From positions 1 through 49,789 of the forward strand of contig JASLTG010000020.1 of NCBI GenBank assembly GCA_030743005.1: 49,789 nucleotides of DNA. The letters are read 5' to 3'. The position numbers and the translations under genes are program-made. Positions 6,369 through 15,957 of this stretch are shown piece by piece; within the stretch, counting starts at the first letter, position 1, and each line of letters opens with the position of its first letter. Origin of the DNA: Acidimicrobiales bacterium (lineage in GTDB: Bacteria; Actinomycetota; Acidimicrobiia; Acidimicrobiales; Poriferisodalaceae). The notes under the pieces are model-generated. The model was not told the DNA's origin, made no database searches, and worked only from the letters and a program-made list of their open reading frames with translations.

Positions 6369-9237
6369 CGACGATGTTGACCATTTTCTCAGGAATTACA
6401 ATCACCTTGCGGATCTCTTTCCCGACTAACAGTTCTGTGATCCGCTCATCGGCTAGAACGGCTTCCTCTGTTTCTTGAGCATCGGCACTTGTCGCCACCA
6501 TGACGCGACTTCTTACTTTGCCATTTATCTGAACAGGAATCTCAACTGATTCTTCGATGAGTAACGTCTCATCCGCCTCGGGGAAGCGTTTGTGAACTAC
6601 TGATCCCTCGTTTCCAAGACGTTCCCATAACTCTTCAGCAATGTGGGGCACCAAAGGACCGAGCATCAGCACAAGGTTGTTCGCAACCTCTCTGGGAACA
6701 GGTTCAGCGTTTCGGGTTAGCTCATTGTTCAATTCGGTGATACGGGCTATCGCCGAGTTGAATCTCAATCCCTCCATGGCCTCACCTACTGCCGCAATCG
6801 TCCGATGCGTGAGCCTTCGTAAAGAATCTGTTGGAGGGTCGTCAACTACCGTAGTGGTACCCGAATTCTCGTCGATCAAGTTCCGCCAAACCCTTTGTAA
6901 AAGCCGGTGAGAGCCAACGACTGACTTCGTTTCCCAAGGTCGATCTTGATCCAAAGGTCCCATGAACATTTCGTAAAGTCGCAGTGTGTCTGCGCCGTAC
7001 GCGGAGTACATATCGTCAGGCGTTACCGAGTTCTTGAGAGACTTTCCCATCTTCCCAAAGCTTCGAGAAACCGGAGCGCCGTCATAGAAGAAGTCGCCCT
7101 TATCCTCGGTTACTTTTTCCGCCTCGACATAGATACCCCTGTCATCTTGGTATGCGGCCGCCTGGATATAACCCTGGTTGTAGAGGCGTTGGAAGGGTTC
7201 AGGACCAGAAACGTGCCCGAGGTCAAACAAAACTTTGTGCCAAAAACGCGCATAAAGCAGGTGGAGAACAGCGTGTTCAACTCCCCCTACGTATAGGTCG
7301 ACTCCTCCAACCCCACCATCGGGACTACTCATCCAGTAGTTCTCAACTGAGGGGTCAACAAACTTTTCTTCATTGGTCGGATCTAGGTAACGCAGGTAAT
7401 ACCAGCAAGATCCAGCCCATTGGGGCATGGTGTTTAGTTCGCGTTGATAGGTTCGTTCGCCGTCTCCGAGGTCGTAGTCAACTGTGGCCCAGTCTTCTGC
7501 ACGTCCGAGAGGTGGCTCGGGATCAGATTCTTCATCAAGAGCCCGGGGTGCCCAATCCATCAATTCTGGGAGTTCGACGGGAAGTTCGTTTTCGGGTACC
7601 GCTAGAGCGAGCCCCGTGTCATCAAAAACAATCGGGAACGGCTCACCCCAGTAGCGCTGACGAGAAAAAAGCCAGTCTCTCAGCTTGTAGGTAACAGTGC
7701 GATTTCCGTGCCCGTTGTCTTCCAACCAATCGATCATTGATTGCTTAGCGTCTTCTATGTGTAGTCCATCCAGGAAGTCACTGTTGATCGCTGGACCGTC
7801 GTCGACGTAGGCCTCACCTGAGAAGTCTTCTGGAGGTTGCACGGTCCGAACGATTTCAATATCGAAAACTGTTGCGAAATCCCAATCTCGTTGGTCCTGG
7901 CCTGGAACACTCATTACTGCCCCTGTGCCATACCCCATCAACACATAGTCAGCGATAAAGATCGGCACCTTTTTCTCGTTTACTGGGACTACACAGTGTG
8001 AACCTAGGTACACACCTGTTTTTGAGCGATTTTCTTGTCTTTCTAGGTCGCTCAACTCCGATGTCATCCGCCGATATCTCTCAACTGCCTCTCGTGGAGA
8101 CGAAGCACCACCGGTCCAAGCTGTCGGTGTGTCTTCAGGCCAAACCTCAGGTAGAAGGCAATCGACTAAAGGGTGTTCAGGAGCTAGCACCATCGCTGTG
8201 GTCCCAAAAAGTGTGTCTGGTCGAGTGGTGAACACTTCAATTACTGCATCAGATGAAGTTTCAAAGGCAATTTCCGCGCCTTCAGATCGACCAATCCAGT
8301 TTCTCTGCATTGTTTTGATGGAATCAGTCCAATCAAGGGTGTCTAAATCCTTCAGTAAGCGGTCCGCGTAGGCAGTTATCCGCATCATCCACTGCTTCAT
8401 TGGGCGCCTAAAGACGGGGTGGTTTCCTCGCTCGCTTCGCCCGTCAGCGGTCACCTCTTCATTAGCTAAAACCGTTCCGAGGGCTGGGCACCAGTTGACT
8501 GGCGCTTCTCCTAGATAGGCCAAGCGCCATTTATCCAGTTCTTCGCGACGCTCTACCTCGTTCATCTCAGACCACGACCGTCCGTCTTTAGGTGAACGTT
8601 CGCCTGTCGAAAGAAGTTGCTCTAGCTCTGAGATAGGTCTAGCGACGTCTGCCTGCACGTCGTACCAGCTTTGAAAGATCTGCAGGAAGATCCATTGAGT
8701 CCAGCGGTAGTACGAGACGTCAGTTGTCGCTATCGACCGCTCTTTGTCGTGACCTAATCCAAGACGATCCAACTGACGTTGCATGTTGGCAATATTTTTT
8801 TCTGTGTTGATTCGTGGATGTTCACCTGTCTGGCGCGCGTGTTCTTCTGCTGGAAGACCAAAGGCGTCGTATCCCATCGTGTGTAGGACGTTGTAGCCTC
8901 TCATCCTCTTGTAACGGGCAAAGACGTCAGTTCCTATATAGCCAAGAGGGTGTCCGACATGTAAGCCCGCCCCTGAGGGATACGGGAACATGTCCATCAC
9001 GAACAACTTTTGCTGACTCTTACCAGCAGAGGTTCGGGATTCGTCTGAGAATGGCAGGTTCGATACTCGATAAGTTTGATCTGTTGCCCAGCGCCCCTGC
9101 CAGTTGGTCTCGATTTGTTCAGCTAACTGTGCGTCATACCTGAAAACTGGGCGCGAATCATCTGTCTCGTTATCTGGGGGCGGAGAAGATGTGTTCACGG
9201 GGTTTAAGGATGCCACGTAGCAGCCCAAGTGGTGCAT
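6361..9237 (-). CDS. leuS: leucyl-tRNA synthetase
   Basis: Charges tRNA-Leu; class Ia synthetase, 958 residues. The HIGH signature appears as HVGH (93-96) within the conserved PYPSGAGLHVGHPLGY, and the KMSKS loop as KMGKS. Between them lie the large editing (CP1) insertion and the WCPALGTVLANEEV region. A C-terminal anticodon-binding and tail region is complete. The N-terminus carries about 30 extra residues before FRYD; the start could be the ATG at 9237 or a GTG at residue 14, and neither has a strong ribosome binding site. No T-box was seen in the short upstream gap. It is convergent with thrB and diverges from mutA. Confidence 0.97.
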   Translation of the reverse strand: MHHLGCYVASLNPVNTSSPPPDNETDDSRPVFRYDAQLAEQIETNWQGRWATDQTYRVSNLPFSDESRTSAGKSQQKLFVMDMFPYPSGAGLHVGHPLGYIGTDVFARYKRMRGYNVLHTMGYDAFGLPAEEHARQTGEHPRINTEKNIANMQRQLDRLGLGHDKERSIATTDVSYYRWTQWIFLQIFQSWYDVQADVARPISELEQLLSTGERSPKDGRSWSEMNEVERREELDKWRLAYLGEAPVNWCPALGTVLANEEVTADGRSERGNHPVFRRPMKQWMMRITAYADRLLKDLDTLDWTDSIKTMQRNWIGRSEGAEIAFETSSDAVIEVFTTRPDTLFGTTAMVLAPEHPLVDCLLPEVWPEDTPTAWTGGASSPREAVERYRRMTSELSDLERQENRSKTGVYLGSHCVVPVNEKKVPIFIADYVLMGYGTGAVMSVPGQDQRDWDFATVFDIEIVRTVQPPEDFSGEAYVDDGPAINSDFLDGLHIEDAKQSMIDWLEDNGHGNRTVTYKLRDWLFSRQRYWGEPFPIVFDDTGLALAVPENELPVELPELMDWAPRALDEESDPEPPLGRAEDWATVDYDLGDGERTYQRELNTMPQWAGSCWYYLRYLDPTNEEKFVDPSVENYWMSSPDGGVGGVDLYVGGVEHAVLHLLYARFWHKVLFDLGHVSGPEPFQRLYNQGYIQAAAYQDDRGIYVEAEKVTEDKGDFFYDGAPVSRSFGKMGKSLKNSVTPDDMYSAYGADTLRLYEMFMGPLDQDRPWETKSVVGSHRLLQRVWRNLIDENSGTTTVVDDPPTDSLRRLTHRTIAAVGEAMEGLRFNSAIARITELNNELTRNAEPVPREVANNLVLMLGPLVPHIAEELWERLGNEGSVVHKRFPEADETLLIEESVEIPVQINGKVRSRVMVATSADAQETEEAVLADERITELLVGKEIRKVIVIPEKMVNIVVS

Positions 9238-9299
9238 TTACTAGCAATGGATTGGTGTGGACATAGTTATCGACCCATTCGGTGGAATACCCTTCTGTC

Positions 9300-11141
9300 A
9301 TGGCCCGCGACGACCCTCAATCCGACCTTGAAGATCGCGACTACGAATCTTGGGAAGCAGCAGCTAGTGCGGCTTTGAAAGGCAAGGATCTGGCTGGCCT
9401 TACAACTAGAACTTTCGATGGAATCGAACGAATCCCTCTGTACACGCGGCAACGGAACCGAACTACCCGAAATGAAGACGACCTCCCTGGAGGAATTGCA
9501 TTCGCTAGAGGGAGTCGGGCTTCTGGAAATGTGCTCGGTTGGGAAATTCGTCAAAGTCATTTCGCTATGCGCCATGACGTGAACGCTCATATTCTTTCCG
9601 ACCTTGAGAACGGAGCGACTGCAATAGCTTTGAAGGGTGCCCCTGATGAAATCGGGGCCTTAGATTCCATCGTTCAAGGCGTTCATCTTGACTTAGCACC
9701 TATTCACCTGTCACCGGGGAGTTCCCTAGAACAGGTCGCTGCACTCTTAGGGGTTTGCGAGATCCAATCCAAGGATCCAGATTTATTCTGTAACAACTTG
9801 GGTCTCGACCCGCTAGGCCGGCTAGCCCGGACTGGGCATTCAGTTTTAACTCTTGACCAAGAAGTAGGCAGGTGCGTCGAAATGACTGCGCAGGTCGCCT
9901 CGAACTATCCACACATGACTCCCATTTCAATCGACGGGTCTGTGTGGGCGGGCGCTGGAGCATCAGATAGTCAAGAACTTGGCGCCGTCTTATCCGCTGG
10001 GGTCCTTTGGGTGCGCGCACTTCTGGAGTCAGGTTTCAGCATTGATGAGCTGCCCAACAAAATGGAGATCACTCTCACCGCCGGGCCCGACCAATTCATG
10101 ACCACAGCAAAAATTCGAGCAGCTCGAGTTTGTTGGGCTCAAGTCATCGCGGCATGTGGTGGCACGCCCTCAAAAGCCCCCGTAGCCATTCACGCCGAGA
10201 CGTTACAAGCGATGATGACTAAGACTGATTCCTGGGTAAACATGCTTCGCACGACCGCTGCCTGTTTCGCAGCCGCTGTCGGGGGTGCAGACGCCATAAC
10301 TGTGGCTCCCTTCGACAGTGCTTCTGGTCTTTCAGACGACACTGGACTCCGACTCGCACGCAACACACAGTTGATTCTTCAAGAAGAAACCAAATTGTCT
10401 TCGGTGATCGATCCGGCCGGGGGAAGCTGGTATGTCGAAGAGTTAACTGATCAATTAGCTCATTCTGCGTGGAAAGTCTTTCAAGACCTTGAAAGCCAAG
10501 GGGGGCTGGGATCGGCGCTACTGGCTGGGCGCTGGCAAGAGGCCCTCAGTAAAACTCGGTCCGAACGCCTCAAGGCAATAGCGCACCGTTCCACACCACT
10601 AACCGGTACTAGTGAATTCCCCAACTTAGATGAGCAGAAGTTAGAGCGAGAGCCTTTACCTGAGGACCTCAACTTGTCTGAAGGTGAACAAAGGTGCGAA
10701 CCGCTTCCCCTATTTCGATGGTCTGCTCTGTTTGAACAAATGCGTGATGCCGTTGATGCTTCACCAGACAAGCCTGTCTTGTTTTTGGCAAATCTCGGCG
10801 ACATCGCTGCCCATACAGCTAGATCGACGTTCGCCATGAACCTTTTCGAAGCAGGAGGAATCCGAGTCCTCAACAACGACGGATTTGAGAACACAGTCGA
10901 CTGCGTTGAAGCTTTCGTTGCTAGTAACACTCGTGTCGCTTGCATTTGTTCATCTGACAGCAACTATTCCGAGTTAGCCATCCAAACGGCGCACGACCTG
11001 CGGTCTGCGGGGGCAGAACTTGTCTATCTGGCGGGGAGTCCCGAGGCATGGGCAGAGGCTGCAACTACTTTCGACGGCTTCATCTACCTTGGTTGCGACG
11101 TCTTCGAAGCCCTCACCCCTATCCACCAAACACTTAATTAG
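9300..11141 (+). CDS. mutA: methylmalonyl-CoA mutase small (beta) subunit
   Basis: Partner subunit of the adenosylcobalamin-dependent mutase that interconverts methylmalonyl-CoA and succinyl-CoA. About 613 residues, homologous over its length to MutB, with the barrel region around AARVCWAQVIAACGG and NTQLILQEETKLSSVIDPAGG. Its C-terminal B12-like domain lacks the DxHxxG cobalamin-ligand motif, as expected of the non-catalytic subunit. I chose the ATG at 9300; a GTG at 9282 would add six residues. mutB follows after 12 nt, so both are one transcript. Confidence 0.93.
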   Translation: MARDDPQSDLEDRDYESWEAAASAALKGKDLAGLTTRTFDGIERIPLYTRQRNRTTRNEDDLPGGIAFARGSRASGNVLGWEIRQSHFAMRHDVNAHILSDLENGATAIALKGAPDEIGALDSIVQGVHLDLAPIHLSPGSSLEQVAALLGVCEIQSKDPDLFCNNLGLDPLGRLARTGHSVLTLDQEVGRCVEMTAQVASNYPHMTPISIDGSVWAGAGASDSQELGAVLSAGVLWVRALLESGFSIDELPNKMEITLTAGPDQFMTTAKIRAARVCWAQVIAACGGTPSKAPVAIHAETLQAMMTKTDSWVNMLRTTAACFAAAVGGADAITVAPFDSASGLSDDTGLRLARNTQLILQEETKLSSVIDPAGGSWYVEELTDQLAHSAWKVFQDLESQGGLGSALLAGRWQEALSKTRSERLKAIAHRSTPLTGTSEFPNLDEQKLEREPLPEDLNLSEGEQRCEPLPLFRWSALFEQMRDAVDASPDKPVLFLANLGDIAAHTARSTFAMNLFEAGGIRVLNNDGFENTVDCVEAFVASNTRVACICSSDSNYSELAIQTAHDLRSAGAELVYLAGSPEAWAEAATTFDGFIYLGCDVFEALTPIHQTLN

Positions 11142-11153
11142 GTAAGTCGAATA

Positions 11154-13346
11154 ATGACCCAAGTACCTGACTTCTCAACCATTGACCTTGACCTAGATAC
11201 TGATGCTTCACTTGAGAGCACTAACTGGGAAGAGGACTTCCTGCTTCAGACTGGCCAAGCAACGGAAGCATTTACCTTGAGTACGCCCGAAGGCATTGAT
11301 ATCAAGTGCTTATATACGCCCGCGGACCTTGATGGCGATATGGGGCATCTGGATAGTTTCCCTGGCTTCGCTCCATTCCTGCGTGGGCCCTACCCAACTA
11401 TGTACACAAATCAGCCTTGGACCGTGAGGCAGTACGCAGGGTTTTCAACAGCAGAGGATTCCAATGCCTTCTACCGAAGGAACCTAGCGGCCGGCCAAAA
11501 GGGACTATCAGTTGCTTTCGACCTTGCGACCCACCGCGGGTATGACAGCGACCACGAACGAGTTAGTGGCGACGTCGGCATGGCTGGTGTGGCAATCGAT
11601 TCCATCTACGACATGCGGACCCTCTTCGACGGTATCCCCCTCGATCAAATGAGCGTCTCCATGACTATGAATGGCGCTGTTCTTCCAATACTCGCTCTGT
11701 ATGTTGTCGCGGCTGAAGAACAAGGGGTTCCGACAGACAAACTTGCCGGCACCATCCAAAACGACATTCTCAAAGAATTTATGGTGCGCAACACATACAT
11801 CTATCCACCGCAACCATCAATGCGAATCATTGGTGACATCTTTGAATTCACCAGTCAGCATATGCCCAAATTTAATTCCATTTCGATCTCCGGATACCAC
11901 ATGCAAGAGGCCGGAGCGACAGCAGATTTAGAGTTGGCGTACACCCTTGCTGATGGCCTCGAATACTTGAGGACTGGGAAACAGGCGGGTCTAGAAGTCG
12001 ATGACTTCGCTCCGCGTCTCAGTTTCTTTTGGGCAGTCGGCATGAATTTCTTTATGGAAATCGCCAAACTCAGAGCCGCTCGGATCATTTGGGCCGACCT
12101 CGTTGACCGATTCAATCCCTCGAACCCAAAGTCAAAGTCCTTAAGAACTCATACTCAGACTTCAGGTTGGAGTCTCACTGCCCAAGATGTCTACAACAAC
12201 GTCGTCCGAACCTGCGTCGAAGCCATGGCCGCAACTCAAGGCCACACTCAGAGCCTTCATACCAACGCCTTTGATGAAGCACTTGCTCTTCCAACCGACT
12301 TCAGCGCTCGCATAGCCCGCAATACCCAGCTATTTCTCCAACAAGAGTCGGGTACAACAAGCGTTATAGACCCTTGGGGTGGAAGTTATTTCGTAGAAAA
12401 GCTCACTCGCGATCTTGCCGACAAAGCCCTTGCCCATATTGAGGAAGTCGAACAAATGGGCGGAATGGCTGCAGCTATCGAAGCCGGAATCCCGAAAATG
12501 CGAATCGAAGAAGCAGCAGCTCGAACTCAAGCCCGGATCGACTCGGGCCGTCAAGTTGTGGTTGGGGTGAATAAATATCGTGCGGACCATGAAGAGGCAG
12601 TCGATGTCCTACGGATAGACAACGCTGAGGTTAAAGCATCTCAGATTGCCAAACTGAAGCAGCTAAAAGAGGACCGGGATCCTGATCGAGTTGAAAAATC
12701 CCTTGCAGCTTTAACCAAAGCAGCAGACACTGGAGAAGGAAACCTCTTGGCTTTGGCTATAGAAGCGGGGCGAGCTAAAGCAACGGTTGGAGAAATCAGC
12801 CTCGCTCTTGAGCTCGTCTACGGCCGCCACAAAGCCGAAATTAGATCGATTAGCGGGGTGTACGGCAGCGAAGTGGGAGAAGAAACCGACACAGTTAGAA
12901 CTGTCAGAAACCTCGTTGATGAATTCTCTGAACGCGAGGGCAGACGGCCGCGTATTCTTGTCGCCAAAATGGGGCAGGACGGCCACGATAGGGGCCAAAA
13001 GGTAATCGCCACCGCTTTTGCTGATCTCGGTTTCGATGTAGATATAGGACCTCTTTTCTCTACACCGGCTGAAGCAGCGAGACAAGCCGTCGAAAACGAC
13101 GTTCATATAGTTGGCGCTTCCTCACTCGCAGCTGGCCACCTAACTCTGATACCCGAACTGAGGGAAGCGTTAGCAGATGAAGGTCGTGACGACATAATGA
13201 TCGTTGTAGGCGGTGTCGTGCCTTCTCAAGATTTCGATGCGCTTATCGAAGCCGGTGCTGCTGCCATCTTTCCCCCAGGAACTGTGATCGCTGAAGCGGC
13301 TGCAGAACTACTGGAGAAATTAGCTACCAGTACCCCGAGCGAGTGA
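11154..13346 (+). CDS. mutB: methylmalonyl-CoA mutase large (alpha) subunit
   Basis: Catalytic subunit of methylmalonyl-CoA mutase, 730 residues. The N-terminal TIM barrel binds the CoA ester (signatures [20 protein letters not shown] and [18 protein letters not shown] region with the conserved histidine). The C-terminal cobalamin domain starts near 598 and has D609-G-H611-D-R-G, H611 being the lower axial ligand, followed by the GASSLAAGH loop. It completes the route from propionyl-CoA or branched/odd-chain degradation to succinyl-CoA. The chaperone gene meaB is 1.6 kb downstream; epimerase and propionyl-CoA carboxylase genes are not in the window. Confidence 0.97.
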   Translation: MTQVPDFSTIDLDLDTDASLESTNWEEDFLLQTGQATEAFTLSTPEGIDIKCLYTPADLDGDMGHLDSFPGFAPFLRGPYPTMYTNQPWTVRQYAGFSTAEDSNAFYRRNLAAGQKGLSVAFDLATHRGYDSDHERVSGDVGMAGVAIDSIYDMRTLFDGIPLDQMSVSMTMNGAVLPILALYVVAAEEQGVPTDKLAGTIQNDILKEFMVRNTYIYPPQPSMRIIGDIFEFTSQHMPKFNSISISGYHMQEAGATADLELAYTLADGLEYLRTGKQAGLEVDDFAPRLSFFWAVGMNFFMEIAKLRAARIIWADLVDRFNPSNPKSKSLRTHTQTSGWSLTAQDVYNNVVRTCVEAMAATQGHTQSLHTNAFDEALALPTDFSARIARNTQLFLQQESGTTSVIDPWGGSYFVEKLTRDLADKALAHIEEVEQMGGMAAAIEAGIPKMRIEEAAARTQARIDSGRQVVVGVNKYRADHEEAVDVLRIDNAEVKASQIAKLKQLKEDRDPDRVEKSLAALTKAADTGEGNLLALAIEAGRAKATVGEISLALELVYGRHKAEIRSISGVYGSEVGEETDTVRTVRNLVDEFSEREGRRPRILVAKMGQDGHDRGQKVIATAFADLGFDVDIGPLFSTPAEAARQAVENDVHIVGASSLAAGHLTLIPELREALADEGRDDIMIVVGGVVPSQDFDALIEAGAAAIFPPGTVIAEAAAELLEKLATSTPSE

Positions 13347-13395
13347 GGGCTCATCATCGTGGTCGACACACCTCCTGTTGCAATGAAAGCGTCAC

Positions 13396-14223
13396 GTGAA
13401 TATTGAAGCCATCACCCCCCACCTTGGCGTCCAAATCGATGGGTTCGATCTAAGAGACCTCTCTGGAGAAAACGCAGAGCAACTGCACCAATGGTTTTAT
13501 ACGCATCGGGTGTTGGTGTTTCGAAATCAGAAGCTTGATCGCGAAACACATAAGGCCGTAGGGCGGACGTTTGGGGAACTGCACGTACATCCTTCTAAGA
13601 AAGCGTTCGGGATCAAGGGTGACCCAGAGATTTTTAAAGTTCGCGCCCAAGCCGACACCACCAAAGTGAACGGCGGACGGTGGCACATGGATGTCTCCTG
13701 CGATGAAAACCCGCCAGCAGGTTCAATTCTTCGGTTACTCCAACTACCTCCTGTTGGTGGGGACACAGTGTTTTGTGACATGAGCAGGGCATTCGAAACG
13801 CTGTCCGTACCAGTTCAAAGAATGCTTATAGACCTTGACGCCCGCCACGACGGACAACGTGATTTGCGGTGGTACGGGCTCAGCCCAAACCCAGGCGAAA
13901 CCTATCCCTCCTGGGTACATCCAGTGGTGACCACCCATCCCGTATCAGGACGCCCGGTGTTGTTCGTAAACGAAGGATTCACAGAAGAAATTACTGACGT
14001 GTCCTATGACGAAAGTAAAGCCATTCTCGGCATGTTGTTCGATCACATCGCTCACAACCCCGTGCTCCAGTGCCGCGCCACCTGGGAACCGGGAACGGTG
14101 GTCATGTGGGACAACCGCTCTGTCCAACACTTCGCGGTGCACGATTACAGCCCTCACGAACGACTAGGAGAACGGGTGTCCATAGTCGGGCAAGGACCTC
14201 CGACTCCATGGCAGCAAGACTGA
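13396..14223 (+). CDS. TauD/TfdA-type Fe(II)/2-oxoglutarate dioxygenase
   Basis: A 275-residue cupin-fold oxygenase that couples 2-oxoglutarate decarboxylation to hydroxylation of an organic substrate. The iron ligands are H97 and D99 (RWHMDVS) and H245 (SVQHFAVHDY); R256 and R260 fit the 2-oxoglutarate and substrate-carboxylate positions. The N-terminal half has the family's RVLVFRNQ strand. The start is a GTG at 13396, 49 nt after mutB on the same strand, so it may be read through from mutAB. Substrates of the family include taurine, alkyl sulfates and aryloxyalkanoates; sequence alone does not decide. Its 3' end converges on the next gene. Confidence 0.9.
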   Translation: MNIEAITPHLGVQIDGFDLRDLSGENAEQLHQWFYTHRVLVFRNQKLDRETHKAVGRTFGELHVHPSKKAFGIKGDPEIFKVRAQADTTKVNGGRWHMDVSCDENPPAGSILRLLQLPPVGGDTVFCDMSRAFETLSVPVQRMLIDLDARHDGQRDLRWYGLSPNPGETYPSWVHPVVTTHPVSGRPVLFVNEGFTEEITDVSYDESKAILGMLFDHIAHNPVLQCRATWEPGTVVMWDNRSVQHFAVHDYSPHERLGERVSIVGQGPPTPWQQD

Positions 14224-14273
14224 ACTGCTACTTAGCTGCTGCGTCCGGTCTAACAACTAGTAACCAGTAATAC

Positions 14274-14825
14274 CTATCGTTTGCGCCGAGCATGTTTGAC
14301 TTTCTTTTTGGCGCGATTGGCTCGGTACACAGCGCTCGAGGCAGCCTTAGTCGTCCCTCGACCTAAGGTTGAGTCTGCTTCTTCCAACCTCCCTTGAAAC
14401 CGTTTGTGAATCCAAAGTTTTTCTCCTGCTACCTCCACCTGTGACCAAAATTGGCTACGCACTTCGAACTTAGAAGTCCGCGGAACGCGACGAATCAGTT
14501 CAATCGGTTTCGCGGGCCGCCACCCACGAGCTTTCAAGAGCAAGACATCATCCAAAGTGATCGCTATCACTCGGTAGCGAGCAGTGGTCAATATAGCCAC
14601 TACAGCAAATACGACGACGCTGATAGTCGCGCCCATGATCCATGACTTGGGATCCAAAACCAAAACCGCTGCCAAGATGAACACAGCAAAGAAAAGCATC
14701 GTGAACGGGTGAAGGCCTCCTTGTGCCGGGAGAATCCACTTGACCGTTTCATCGGCCTCAAGAAACTTCTCGACTGGGTGGGGCCGACTTCCTTTTTTTT
14801 CCGCTATTCGTTTAGCTAGACCCAT
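14274..14825 (-). CDS. membrane protein with PH-like domain, unknown function
   Basis: A 183-residue protein I do not recognise by name. Two hydrophobic segments (about 40-57 and 62-81) form a hairpin in the membrane. The stretch after them (RYRVIAITLDDVLLLKARG) looks like the start of a small bacterial PH (bPH2-like) domain. The C-terminal tail is strongly basic (last 15 residues mostly Arg and Lys), suggesting contact with lipid headgroups or nucleic acid. It is transcribed against both neighbours, between the dioxygenase and meaB. The PH reading is tentative. Confidence 0.75.
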   Translation of the reverse strand: MGLAKRIAEKKGSRPHPVEKFLEADETVKWILPAQGGLHPFTMLFFAVFILAAVLVLDPKSWIMGATISVVVFAVVAILTTARYRVIAITLDDVLLLKARGWRPAKPIELIRRVPRTSKFEVRSQFWSQVEVAGEKLWIHKRFQGRLEEADSTLGRGTTKAASSAVYRANRAKKKVKHARRKR

Positions 14826-14953
14826 GAGCTCCTGCTTTGCTGCTGGCTTCTATCAAGTTACTGGTGAGGACGGCATCCGTCAGAGCGTCGGATCAAATAA
14901 ATCAGCTAAGAGCCACCTGGATAAGGGGATGTACCCTCATAGAGGTGGATCCA

Positions 14954-15934
14954 ATGCCATCAGTTCCAGACCTCGTCCAAGGCGTCCAGTCAGCTGACCG
15001 GGCCTCCTTAGGGCGTTCTATAACGCTGATTGAGAGCATCCTGCCTGAACACCGACAGTTAGCACAGCAGCTACTCGCCGAACTCCTGCCTCATTCTGGT
15101 TCTGCGCACCGAATTGGAATTACCGGGGTTCCAGGGGTTGGAAAAAGCACCTTCATTGAAACGCTTGGCAAAAATCTGACGCTAAAAGGGCACCGCGTGG
15201 CAGTTCTAGCCGTGGACCCGTCGTCGTCGAAAACCGGGGGCTCAATTCTGGGTGATAAGACTCGCATGGCCTCACTAGCGAACGACCCCTCTGCATTCGT
15301 TCGCCCCTCGCCAACCGCCGGAGAACTAGGTGGCGTCAACCGAATGACCCGAGAAACAATTCTGCTCTGCGAAGCTGCTGGCTTCGATGTCGTTTTGGTC
15401 GAAACAGTTGGGGTCGGACAAAGCGAAACAGTTGTAGCTGACATGGTCGACTTCTTCCTCGTATTGATGCTGCCTGGGGCTGGAGACGAGCTACAGGGAA
15501 TCAAAAAAGGGATCTTGGAGTTAGCGGACATGATTGCGGTCAACAAGGCTGACGGAGATAACGCACAAGCTGCAACTGTCGCCGCACGGGAATACGAGGT
15601 TGCGCTCCACTTAACAGCGCCTAGCTCACCTCTTTGGAGCCCCCCAGTCCTCACCTGCGCTGGTCTAACGGGCGCAGGGGTTGATGAATTGTGGGAACAA
15701 GTCGAAGAGCACCGGCGCCTCCTCAGCAGCGCTGGTGAGCTTGAGCGTCGTAGAGAAGAACAGAACGTTCGATGGATGTGGTCCATGCTCGATGATCGCC
15801 TTATAGACGCACTACGAAATCACTCGACGGTCAAAAGCCTTTTGGTAGAGATGGAATCACAGGTGAGATCAGGTCAAGTCACACCGGTATCAGCAGTAGA
15901 CAAGCTCATCGAGACCTTTTTAGGCGACCGATGA
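14954..15934 (+). CDS. meaB: methylmalonyl-CoA mutase-associated G3E GTPase
   Basis: A G3E-family GTPase that gates adenosylcobalamin transfer to methylmalonyl-CoA mutase and protects it from inactivation. Walker A is GVPGVGKST (58-66); the switch region holds VDPSSSKTGGSILGDKTRM and ETVGVGQSE, followed by the NKADGDN base-recognition motif. An upstream ATG at 14837 would add 39 non-conserved residues; the ATG at 14954 has a purine-rich AGAGGTGG at 14941-14948 and gives the normal length of 326 residues. Sharing the locus with mutA and mutB supports the function. It converges on nrdB. Confidence 0.94.
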   Translation: MPSVPDLVQGVQSADRASLGRSITLIESILPEHRQLAQQLLAELLPHSGSAHRIGITGVPGVGKSTFIETLGKNLTLKGHRVAVLAVDPSSSKTGGSILGDKTRMASLANDPSAFVRPSPTAGELGGVNRMTRETILLCEAAGFDVVLVETVGVGQSETVVADMVDFFLVLMLPGAGDELQGIKKGILELADMIAVNKADGDNAQAATVAAREYEVALHLTAPSSPLWSPPVLTCAGLTGAGVDELWEQVEEHRRLLSSAGELERRREEQNVRWMWSMLDDRLIDALRNHSTVKSLLVEMESQVRSGQVTPVSAVDKLIETFLGDR

Positions 15935-15957
15935 CCACCACCAGAAGACCTAGCTAG

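Noticed and set aside
7152..7694. 180-codon open frame antisense to leuS
   Set aside because: No motif, unusual composition, and it lies inside the conserved synthetase core.
15091..15786. 231-codon open frame antisense to meaB
   Set aside because: It mirrors a well-conserved GTPase gene, is Ser/Pro/Arg rich and lacks any recognisable motif, as expected of an antisense shadow.
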